Source: JAABSQ01 sp964573705
GTDB taxonomy: Bacteria; Desulfobacterota; Desulfobacteria; Desulfobacterales; Desulfococcaceae
DNA: 5,288 nt
NCBI GenBank assembly: GCA_964573705.1
Contig: CAZNLT010000270.1
Location: 1-5,288, forward strand
Reading direction: 5' to 3'
The translations under genes and the position numbers were made by a program. Positions 1-5,288 of this stretch are shown one piece after another. Below the pieces are notes generated by a model, which was not told the origin of the DNA, searched no databases, and saw nothing but the letters and a program-made list of their open reading frames with translations. The first letter of the stretch is position 1, and each line of letters opens with the position of its first letter.

Positions 1-218
1 TATCTCATGGTGGTAAACACCGGCTTTGATCATCGTTTCGGCCAAACCTGAATGATTTTCAGGCCACGGTGATTGTGCCTCAACAGCCGGTTGGGCTTGA
101 CGGTCGCTTCTTTATACGCTCTTTTCCCGGGTCGATAAACAGGTATTTGAAAAAAGATCGGATCGGTGGACCGGGGAGTCGCTGAAGGCCCTGATTCGAA
201 AAATCCTCGTCTTTAGGC
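1..218. other. Upstream non-coding region, no gene identified
   Basis: I see no convincing gene here. The + frame starting at base 1 is open for 16 codons and stops with TGA at 49-51. It could be the tail of an upstream gene, but it is too short to identify. A perfect 6-bp inverted repeat (CCTGAA at 47-52, TTCAGG at 58-63, 5-base loop) follows that stop but has no T-tract, so I do not call it a terminator. A 9-base direct repeat, GGCTTGACG, occurs at 94-102 and 216-224. The second copy contains the -35 element of the livK promoter; the first has no -10 element at proper spacing. Regulatory sites may lie here but I cannot name a factor. Confidence 0.5.
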
Positions 219-247
219 TTGACGCGCTCGTTGGATCTGATTATAAA
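219..247 (+). promoter_or_regulatory. Sigma70-type promoter for livK
   Basis: TTGACG at 219-224 matches 5 of 6 bases of the -35 consensus. TATAAA at 242-247 matches 5 of 6 bases of the -10 consensus. The spacer is exactly 17 bases, which is optimal. Transcription would start near 254, giving a leader of about 65-70 bases before livK. It is the best promoter-like sequence I found in the window and sits directly upstream of the first liv gene. I recognised no operator for a named regulator such as Lrp, whose sites are degenerate. Confidence 0.7.
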
Positions 248-307
248 GATCAATTTATGGATTACAGTCCCTTTTCGTTCATTTTTTCGTAAAACCCTAT
301 GCAAACA

Positions 308-313
308 AAGGAG
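308..313 (+). promoter_or_regulatory. Ribosome binding site that decides the livK start
   Basis: AAGGAG lies 2 bases before the ATG at 316 and 8 bases before the in-frame ATG at 322. Two bases is too close for efficient initiation and eight is near optimal, so 322 is the better start. The choice changes only two residues at the tip of the signal peptide. Confidence 0.75.
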
Positions 314-321
314 CAATGACA

Positions 322-1458
322 ATGAATCGATTCGGAAATATTCTGATCGCGACAGCGGTTGTCTTGGCGGTGATATTCGGTGTCTCCGGAATGGCGGCGG
401 CCCAGGAGGGTCCCATCAAGGTCGGAGTGGCCGGGGCCCACAGCGGAGACCTGGCCTCCTACGGGATTCCCACCGTCCGGGCGGCCACCCTGGTGGTGGA
501 AGAACGGAATGAACAGTTCGGCGGCATCGACGGCAAAAAAATCGAGCTGCTGGTGGAAGACGATGTCTGCAAGCCGGAAATCGCCACCAACACCGCCACC
601 AAGCTGGTCTCCGACAGCGCCCACGTGGTGATCGGGCACATCTGCAGCGGCGCCACCAAGGCGGCCCTCGGCATCTACAAAGACATGAATATCGTGACCA
701 TGTCCCCCTCCGCCACCAACCCGGACCTGACCCAGAGCGGAGATTATCCCAATTTTTATCGCACCATCGCCTCGGACGACGCCCAGGCCCGGCTGCAGGT
801 CGATTTCGCCCTGAAAGAATTGGGGCTTAAAAAACTGGCGGTCATTCATGACAAAGGCGACTACGGCAAAGGCCTGGCCGAATTCGCCAAAAAATTCATC
901 GAAGACGAAGAAGGCGCCGAGGTGGTTCTCTATGAAGGCGTGACCCCGGGGGCCGTGGACTATTCGGCCGTGGTTCAGAAAATTAAACGGTCCAAAGCCG
1001 ACGGCGTCATCTTCGGCGGCTACCATCCCGAAGCCTCCAAGATCGTAATGCAGATGCGCAAAAAGAAGATGGACATTCCTTTTATCTCCGATGACGGGGT
1101 CAAGGACGACACCTTCATTAAGGTGGCCGGTGAATACGCCGAAAGCGTATACGCCACCGGACCCAGAGACACCTCCAAAAATCCCATCGCCCAGAAGGCG
1201 GTCGAACAGCATAAGGCCAAATACGGCGAAGATCCCGGCGCCTTCTTTCTGAACGCCTATGCCGCGGCCATGGCCCTGCTCAACGCGATCGACGTCGCGG
1301 GAGGCACCGACTACGACGGCATCACCAAGGCGCTTCAATCCGAATTCGTGGCCACCCCGCTGGGCATCATCCGCTTTGATGAGCGGGGAGACGCCATCGG
1401 CATCGGCTTTTCCATGTACCAGGTCCAGAACGGAAAATATGTCGAACTGGAAGAATAA
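322..1458 (+). CDS. livK: Branched-chain amino acid ABC transporter, periplasmic substrate-binding protein
   Basis: This is the periplasmic receptor that binds Leu/Ile/Val or a related amino acid and hands it to the LivHM channel. From the ATG at 322 it has 378 residues, close to LivJ/LivK of E. coli. It has a Sec signal peptide with Arg3, a hydrophobic core at about 6-22, and an AAA|Q cleavage site after residue 27. There is no lipobox Cys, so the protein should be soluble. Mature features of the type I periplasmic binding fold follow: SGDLASYG with Tyr47, a Cys83/Cys108 pair matching the conserved LIV-binding disulfide, Ser109, SPSATNPDLT (128-137) with Thr132, AVIHDKGDYGKG (173-184), and GGYHPE with Tyr234. 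By alignment from memory, the position equivalent to the amino-group-binding Glu226 of E. coli LivJ is Asp258. The first Met of this frame is at 316, but the Shine-Dalgarno spacing favours 322. Exact ligand preference is inferred, not shown; some HAAT proteins bind amides or other amino acids. Confidence 0.93.
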   Translation: MNRFGNILIATAVVLAVIFGVSGMAAAQEGPIKVGVAGAHSGDLASYGIPTVRAATLVVEERNEQFGGIDGKKIELLVEDDVCKPEIATNTATKLVSDSAHVVIGHICSGATKAALGIYKDMNIVTMSPSATNPDLTQSGDYPNFYRTIASDDAQARLQVDFALKELGLKKLAVIHDKGDYGKGLAEFAKKFIEDEEGAEVVLYEGVTPGAVDYSAVVQKIKRSKADGVIFGGYHPEASKIVMQMRKKKMDIPFISDDGVKDDTFIKVAGEYAESVYATGPRDTSKNPIAQKAVEQHKAKYGEDPGAFFLNAYAAAMALLNAIDVAGGTDYDGITKALQSEFVATPLGIIRFDERGDAIGIGFSMYQVQNGKYVELEE

Positions 1459-1481
1459 TCTGTCGATCTGAATCCATCCGC

Positions 1482-1519
1482 CAGGGGACAGGCATTCGTG
1501 TCTGCCCCCTGATTTTTTT
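1482..1519 (+). terminator. Intrinsic terminator or attenuator between livK and livH
   Basis: Bases 1482-1494 pair with 1499-1511 to give a 13-position stem with one A/C mismatch and one G-U pair, capped by a TTCG tetraloop (1495-1498). After one A, seven T residues follow (1513-1519). This is a textbook rho-independent terminator, 23 bases after the livK stop codon. The downstream genes belong to the same transporter, and I see no promoter between the hairpin and livH. I therefore infer partial termination with read-through, giving more livK than livHMGF message. The hairpin would also protect the livK 3' end from exonucleases. Confidence 0.88.
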
Positions 1520-1542
1520 GGCATCGTTTCAACCCTGTTTTG

Positions 1543-1565
1543 CCCGGACGGGCCGCGGCCCCGGG
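1543..1565 (+). repeat. GC-rich inverted repeat upstream of livH
   Basis: CCCGG (1543-1547) pairs with CCGGG (1561-1565). Inside it, GGC (1551-1553) can pair with GCC (1558-1560) around a CGCG loop. It lies in the leader of livH, 28 bases before the ATG. No T-tract follows, so it is not a terminator. It could stabilise the 5' end of processed livHMGF message or affect translation; neither role is shown by sequence. Confidence 0.4.
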
Positions 1566-1593
1566 TTTCACCCTCACCCTTCGGTACATCACA

Positions 1594-2502
1594 ATGGACT
1601 GGGAATATTTTTTTGAACTGTTGCTGGGCGGACTGACCCGGGGGTCGATCTACGCCTTGATCGCCCTCGGCTATACCATGGTCTACGGAATCATCGAGCT
1701 GATCAACTTCGCCCATGGTGAAATCTATATGATCGGCGCTTTTACGGCGCTGATCGCGGCCAACGTCCTGACCATGCTGGGCATGAACGAGCTGGCCGTG
1801 CTGGTCCTGGCCTCGGTGGTGGCGATCCTCTACTCAGCGGCCTACGGGTTTACCGTGGAAAAGATCGCCTACAAACCCCTTCGCCAGGCCCCCCGGCTGT
1901 CGCCGCTGATCAGCGCCATCGGGATGTCCATCTTTTTGCAGAACTATGTCCTTCTGGCCCAGACTTCGGATTTTCTGCCCTTTCCCAGCCTCATTCCCGA
2001 ACTCGAATTCATGGAGCCGATCGCCCATATCATCAGTTCCGCGGAGGTGATCATCATTCTGACCACGGCGGCGGTGATGGTCCTGCTGACCCTGCTGATC
2101 AAATACACCCGCATCGGCAAGGCCATGCGGGCCACGGCCCAGGACCGCAGCATGGCGATGCTGGTGGGGGTCAACGTCAACCGGGTCATCTCCACCACCT
2201 TCGTGATCGGGTCGGCCCTGGCCGCGGTGGGCGGGGTGTTGATCGCATCCCACATCGGCATGATCAACTTCTACATCGGTTTTATCGCAGGCATCAAAGC
2301 CTTTACCGCGGCGGTGCTCGGCGGCATCGGGTCGATCCCCGGAGCGGTGCTCGGCGGCATGGTTCTGGGATGGACCGAGAGCTTCGCCACCGGGTATGTC
2401 TCCAGCGATTACGAGGACGTCTTCGCCTTTGCGCTCCTGGTGATTATTCTGATCTTCCGGCCCGCCGGCATTCTGGGCCGGTCCACCACCCAAAAGGTGT
2501 AG
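1594..2502 (+). CDS. livH: Branched-chain amino acid ABC transporter, permease protein LivH
   Basis: This is one of the two inner-membrane subunits that form the amino acid channel with LivM. It has 302 residues (E. coli LivH has 308) and is very hydrophobic, with about eight membrane segments, roughly 11-31, 36-60, 66-86, 103-124, 146-170, 199-221, 233-260 and 275-290. Family motifs are clear: INFAHGEIYMIGAF (37-50), AYKPLR (92-97), the cytoplasmic coupling-loop region RIGKAMRATAQD (173-184) leading to VGVNVNRVI (191-199), and AVLGGIGSIPGAVLGG (240-255). The C-terminus IFRPAGILG (287-295) is typical of the family. The frame is open from a TTG at 1540, but that would add 18 non-family residues, so I chose the ATG at 1594. 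No Shine-Dalgarno sequence is visible before it. The gene sits 135 bases after livK and 30 bases before livM. Confidence 0.94.
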   Translation: MDWEYFFELLLGGLTRGSIYALIALGYTMVYGIIELINFAHGEIYMIGAFTALIAANVLTMLGMNELAVLVLASVVAILYSAAYGFTVEKIAYKPLRQAPRLSPLISAIGMSIFLQNYVLLAQTSDFLPFPSLIPELEFMEPIAHIISSAEVIIILTTAAVMVLLTLLIKYTRIGKAMRATAQDRSMAMLVGVNVNRVISTTFVIGSALAAVGGVLIASHIGMINFYIGFIAGIKAFTAAVLGGIGSIPGAVLGGMVLGWTESFATGYVSSDYEDVFAFALLVIILIFRPAGILGRSTTQKV

Positions 2503-2525
2503 AGCAGCCGACACCGACATTTTTT
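2496..2525 (+). terminator. Weak hairpin with T-tract between livH and livM
   Basis: GGTGT (2496-2500) pairs with ACACC (2511-2515) around a 10-base loop. Four bases later comes a run of six T residues (2520-2525). The stem is short, overlaps the livH stop codon, and is set off from the T-run, so it would be at best a weak terminator or pause site. It may be chance. It is listed because it fills most of the short livH-livM gap, where a Shine-Dalgarno sequence would be expected but is missing. Confidence 0.2.
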
Positions 2526-2532
2526 CAAAATC

Positions 2533-3795
2533 ATGAAAATTCAAGACATTAAAGAATCTTTCTTTATCGCGGCCTGGTTTATTCTACTGACTTTTCCCAT
2601 CATGGTGATCCAGGTCAACCCCATTGAAAACATCATCGAATGGCGATGGTGGAACCTGTTCCTGGTGGGCGCGGGAAGTTTCATGCTCTCGTTTGTCTGG
2701 CGATACCTGATGAACCGAAAGGCGGGGCAAAAGCGCAAGGAATCGGAAGATGCCGAAGACATTCCCCTGAACCAGCGGCTCCTCAGAAACCCGACGTTTT
2801 TTGTGCCGGCCCTGATCGTGCTGGGAGTCTTCGTCCTCGCCTTTCCGTTTCTCTTCTCCGCCTATCAGATCAATATCATGACCACCGCCCTGATCTATGT
2901 GGTATTGGGGCTGGGGCTCAACATCGTGGTGGGCCTGGCCGGCCTTCTGGATCTGGGCTATGTGGCCTTTTATGCGGTGGGGGCCTACAGCTATGCCCTG
3001 CTGAACCATCATTACGGATTGGGCTTCTGGACGGTGCTTCCCTTCGGGGCCTTTATGGGCGCGGTTTTCGGGGTGCTCCTCGGGTTTCCGGTGCTGCGGC
3101 TTCGGGGAGACTACCTGGCCATCGTGACCCTCGGATTCGGAGAGATCATTCGGCTGATTCTCGAAAACTGGAATGAATTTTCCTTCGGCCCCAGCGGCAT
3201 CGCCAATATTGCCAGGCCCGGGTTTTTCGGAATCGATTTCTCCCTGGAGGCATCCTCCCGCTATCTCTATTTTCTGATGATCGCCATGGCCCTGTTCACC
3301 ATCTTCGTGGTCAACCGGCTTCAGAATTCCCGCATCGGCCGGGCCTGGATCGCCCTTCGGGAGGATGAAATCGCCTGCCAGGCCATGGGCATCGACAAAA
3401 CCAAAACCAAGCTCACCGCCTTCGCCCTGGGCGCTACCTGGGCCGGCATGGTCGGGGTCATTTTCGCAGCCAAAACCACCTTCATCAACCCGGCCAGTTT
3501 CACCTTCCTGGAGTCGGCCATCATTCTGTCCATCGTGGTGCTGGGCGGAATGGGCTCCATCGTGGGCGTGATCATCGGGGCCCTGGTGCTGATCCTGCTG
3601 CCGGAATATCTGCGGGCCTTTTCCGAATACCGAATGCTGCTCTTCGGCGCCATCATGGTGATCATGATGGTCTTCCGTCCCCAGGGGATCATCAGCGGGG
3701 TGCGCCGAACCTATGAATTCAAGGGGAAAGGTGAAAAGGCCGTTCAAAAAGGGAAGGTGCTGAAACAGCCCGCCCCGACGACCGACCATTCCTGA
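2533..3795 (+). CDS. livM: Branched-chain amino acid ABC transporter, permease protein LivM
   Basis: This is the second inner-membrane channel subunit, partner of LivH. It has 420 residues, close to the 425 of E. coli LivM. Like that protein it has an N-terminal extension with two membrane segments (about 10-28 and 41-59), followed by a charged linker (61-78). The permease core starts near residue 90. Core motifs are GLAGLLDLGYVAFYAVGAYSYALL (134-157), LRLRGDYLAIVTLGFGEIIRL (188-208), GPSGI (219-223), the cytoplasmic coupling region IGRAWIALREDEIACQAMGI (268-287), LESAIILSIVVLGGMGSIVG (326-345) and FRPQGI (381-386). The last 30 residues form a basic, Lys-rich cytoplasmic tail that looks disordered. 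Initiation is at the first ATG after livH. No Shine-Dalgarno sequence is seen; the upstream stretch is T- and A-rich. livG follows after 17 bases. Confidence 0.94.
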   Translation: MKIQDIKESFFIAAWFILLTFPIMVIQVNPIENIIEWRWWNLFLVGAGSFMLSFVWRYLMNRKAGQKRKESEDAEDIPLNQRLLRNPTFFVPALIVLGVFVLAFPFLFSAYQINIMTTALIYVVLGLGLNIVVGLAGLLDLGYVAFYAVGAYSYALLNHHYGLGFWTVLPFGAFMGAVFGVLLGFPVLRLRGDYLAIVTLGFGEIIRLILENWNEFSFGPSGIANIARPGFFGIDFSLEASSRYLYFLMIAMALFTIFVVNRLQNSRIGRAWIALREDEIACQAMGIDKTKTKLTAFALGATWAGMVGVIFAAKTTFINPASFTFLESAIILSIVVLGGMGSIVGVIIGALVLILLPEYLRAFSEYRMLLFGAIMVIMMVFRPQGIISGVRRTYEFKGKGEKAVQKGKVLKQPAPTTDHS

Positions 3796-3812
3796 GAGAA
3801 GACGACGGAAAG

Positions 3813-4601
3813 ATGGAACCGATACTCGAAGTGAAAAGATTGACCATGGATTTCGGGGGCCTGCGGGCCCTGGACCACCTGGACCTGGAAATCGACCGGG
3901 GCGAGATCGTGGCCCTGATCGGCCCCAACGGCGCCGGAAAAACCACCTTTTTCAACTGCATCACCGGCATCTACCCCCCCACCGAAGGGGATGTGGTCAT
4001 CTCCCCGCCGGGCAAAAAACGGGAGCGGATCAACGGCTTAAAACCCAACCATGTGACCCAACGGGGCATGGCCCGCACCTTTCAGAACATTCGACTCTTT
4101 CCCGGCATGACCGTTCTGGAAAACGTCATGATCGGCCGCCACTGCCGCACTCGCAGCGGCATCGCCGGCGCCATTTTTCGAGGGCCGGGAACCCGGGAAG
4201 AGGAGCAGGCGGTGGTGAACAAAAGCTATGAAATTCTCGAAAAAATGGGGCTCAGCCGGTTCGTAAACGATCTGGCCCGAAATCTGCCTTACGGGGCTCA
4301 GAGGCGGCTGGAAATCGCCCGGGCCATGGCCACCGAACCGTTTCTCATCCTTCTGGATGAGCCTGCCGCCGGCATGAACCCTCAGGAAACCAATGAACTG
4401 GATCAACTCATCCTTCAGATTCGGGATGAAGAAAGCATTTCGCTGCTGTTGATCGAGCACGACATGCAGCTGGTTATGAGCCTGTCGGACCGCATCTTCG
4501 TCATGGATTACGGAAAGAAGATCGCCCAGGGGACCCCCGAGGATATCAAGAACAACCCGGTGGTGATCAAGGCATATCTCGGGGAGGAGATCGATGCTTA
4601 A
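3813..4601 (+). CDS. livG: Branched-chain amino acid ABC transporter, ATP-binding protein LivG
   Basis: This cytoplasmic ATPase subunit pairs with LivF beneath the LivHM channel and powers uptake. It has 262 residues, a normal LivG length. ABC motifs in order are Walker A GPNGAGKTT (37-45, Lys43), Q-loop TFQNIRLF (Gln91), the signature region LPYGAQRRLEIARAM (158-172), Walker B LILLDEP (178-184, Asp182 and catalytic Glu183), D-loop AAGMNP (185-190) and switch His216 in IEHDM. The signature reads LPYGAQ instead of LSGGQ. LivG proteins commonly vary here, with a Tyr-Gly core, so this is a family trait and not decay. The C-terminal IKAYLGEE (252-259) is the usual LivG ending. A GGAA at 3807-3810 lies very close to the ATG and is only a fair ribosome binding site. 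The stop codon lies inside livF: the two genes share 8 bases, suggesting translational coupling and balanced production of the two ATPases. Confidence 0.95.
   Translation: MEPILEVKRLTMDFGGLRALDHLDLEIDRGEIVALIGPNGAGKTTFFNCITGIYPPTEGDVVISPPGKKRERINGLKPNHVTQRGMARTFQNIRLFPGMTVLENVMIGRHCRTRSGIAGAIFRGPGTREEEQAVVNKSYEILEKMGLSRFVNDLARNLPYGAQRRLEIARAMATEPFLILLDEPAAGMNPQETNELDQLILQIRDEESISLLLIEHDMQLVMSLSDRIFVMDYGKKIAQGTPEDIKNNPVVIKAYLGEEIDA
4583..4587 (+). promoter_or_regulatory. Ribosome binding site of livF, inside livG
   Basis: GGAGG, within the longer purine run at 4581-4590, lies 6 bases before the livF ATG at 4594 and inside the last codons of livG. It is a near-perfect Shine-Dalgarno match at good spacing. 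It settles the livF start and shows that livF can also initiate independently of coupling. Confidence 0.8.
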
Positions 4602-5288
4602 ACTGTCCAATGTCGAGAGCTATTACGGCAATATCCGGGCCCTCAAGGGGATCGACATCGAGGTGTCCGAGGGGGAGATCATCACCCTGATCGGCGCCAA
4701 CGGCGCCGGAAAAACCACTACCCTGATGTCCATCTGCGGGGTGGTGCCGCCCCGGCACGGCGAAATCCTGTTTATGGGCCGCCCCATCCACGACATGAGC
4801 CCCGACCAGATCGTCGCCCTGGGCATCAGCCAGGTCCCCGAGGGCCGCCGCATCTTTCCCTTCCTCACGGTCGCCGAAAACCTGGACATGGGGGCCTTTC
4901 TTCGCAAGGACAAGGACGGCATCAAGAAAGACATCGAGTATATCTATGAACTCTTCCCCATCCTGGCCGAACGCCGCAACCAGGCGGGCGGCACCCTGAG
5001 CGGCGGCGAACAGCAGATGCTGGCCATCTCCCGGGCCCTGATGGCCCGGCCCAGGCTCCTGCTCATGGACGAACCCTCTCTGGGTCTGGCCCCCCTGGTC
5101 ATTCGGCGGATCTTCGGCATTATCGAAAAAATCAACACCGAAAACCGGACCACCATCTTTCTGGTGGAACAGAACGCCAATCTCGCCCTTAAAATCGCCC
5201 ATCGGGGGTATGTCATGGAAAACGGCCGCATTCTTCTGACCGACGCGGCCCGGAACCTGCTGTCCAACGAACAGGTGAAAAAGGCCTA
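4594..5288 (+). CDS. livF: Branched-chain amino acid ABC transporter, ATP-binding protein LivF (3' end outside window)
   Basis: This is the second cytoplasmic ATPase subunit, partner of LivG. The frame is open from 4594 to the window edge, giving 231 complete residues plus two bases (TA) of the next codon. E. coli LivF has 237 residues and ends in AYLGG. The visible end, NEQVKKA, lines up just before that, so about four residues and the stop codon are missing because the window ends, not because the gene is broken. Motifs are Walker A GANGAGKTT (34-42, Lys40), Q-loop SQVPEGRRIFP (79-89, Gln80), signature LSGGEQQ (135-141), Walker B LLLMDEP (155-161, Asp159 and Glu160) and D-loop SLGLAP (162-167). 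The switch His position is Gln193 in LVEQNANLAL (190-199), as is usual for LivF. EGRRIFPFLTVAENL (83-97) is strongly typical of LivF and separates it from LivG. Confidence 0.95.
   Translation, partial: MLKLSNVESYYGNIRALKGIDIEVSEGEIITLIGANGAGKTTTLMSICGVVPPRHGEILFMGRPIHDMSPDQIVALGISQVPEGRRIFPFLTVAENLDMGAFLRKDKDGIKKDIEYIYELFPILAERRNQAGGTLSGGEQQMLAISRALMARPRLLLMDEPSLGLAPLVIRRIFGIIEKINTENRTTIFLVEQNANLALKIAHRGYVMENGRILLTDAARNLLSNEQVKKA

Noticed and set aside
1..51. Open 16-codon frame at the left edge as the tail of an upstream gene
   Set aside because: It is too short to tell from chance and has no recognisable C-terminal motif.
97..118. TTGACG at 97-102 with TATACG at 113-118 as a second promoter
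   Set aside because: The spacer is only 10 bases, far below the 16-18 needed by sigma70.
257..292. 11-codon mini-frame in the livK leader (reads MDYSPFSFIFS) as a possible attenuator peptide
   Set aside because: It would start only a few bases after the predicted transcription start with no ribosome binding site. It has a single Ile and no Leu or Val run, and no alternative terminator hairpin lies between it and livK.
1540..1593. TTG at 1540 as an earlier livH start
   Set aside because: It adds 18 residues not found in LivH proteins, has no ribosome binding site, and crosses the GC-rich hairpin. The ATG at 1594 matches the family N-terminus.
262..1716. 484-codon open frame on the - strand opposite livK and the start of livH
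   Set aside because: It mirrors the GC-biased third codon positions of livK, its protein has low-complexity Gly/Asp/His-rich character, and it has no family resemblance.
1834..2544. 236-codon open frame on the - strand opposite livH
   Set aside because: It is a shadow of livH, rich in His, Asp and Gly, with no domain. The same holds for the - strand frames opposite livG (4038-4610) and livF (4567-5202).
3651..3669. Inverted repeat CATCATG / CATGATG within livM
   Set aside because: It arises from the coding sequence for the run I-M-V-I-M-M in a membrane segment. There is no T-tract and no sign of a site.
2584..3789. 401-codon open frame on the - strand opposite livM
   Set aside because: It is a His/Gly/Gln-rich shadow of livM with no recognisable domain. 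The sense strand carries a clear permease.

Overview
This window holds one branched-chain amino acid ABC importer operon of the Liv/HAAT type, all on the + strand, in the order livK - livH - livM - livG - livF. All five products are recognisable from family motifs. The GC-rich third codon positions and the style of the protein sequences fit a Desulfobacterota (deltaproteobacterial) Gram-negative. That is an impression from sequence character; there is no marker gene here to prove it. The Sec signal peptide without a lipobox on LivK fits a didermic cell with a free periplasmic binding protein.

Layout. Bases 1-218 show no convincing gene. A good sigma70-type promoter (219-247) and a strong ribosome binding site (308-313) lead into livK (322-1458). 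The livK-livH gap of 135 bases contains a strong intrinsic terminator hairpin (1482-1519) and then a GC-rich inverted repeat (1543-1565). livH (1594-2502), livM (2533-3795), livG (3813-4601) and livF (4594 onward) then follow with short gaps. livG and livF overlap by 8 bases. livF runs off the right edge only a few codons before its expected end.

How the genes work together. LivK captures leucine, isoleucine, valine or a related amino acid in the periplasm and delivers it to the LivH-LivM membrane channel. The LivG-LivF ATPase pair drives transport from the cytoplasmic side. The terminator between livK and livH probably lets some transcripts read through, so that the binding protein is made in excess over the membrane complex. 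livH and livM also lack visible Shine-Dalgarno sequences, whereas livK and livF have good ones, which may add a second layer of differential expression.

I found no sign of an undescribed system. The items worth a second look are the intra-operon terminator, the lack of Shine-Dalgarno sites at both permease genes, and the complementary non-consensus motifs in the two ATPases, which imply one standard and one degenerate ATP site.
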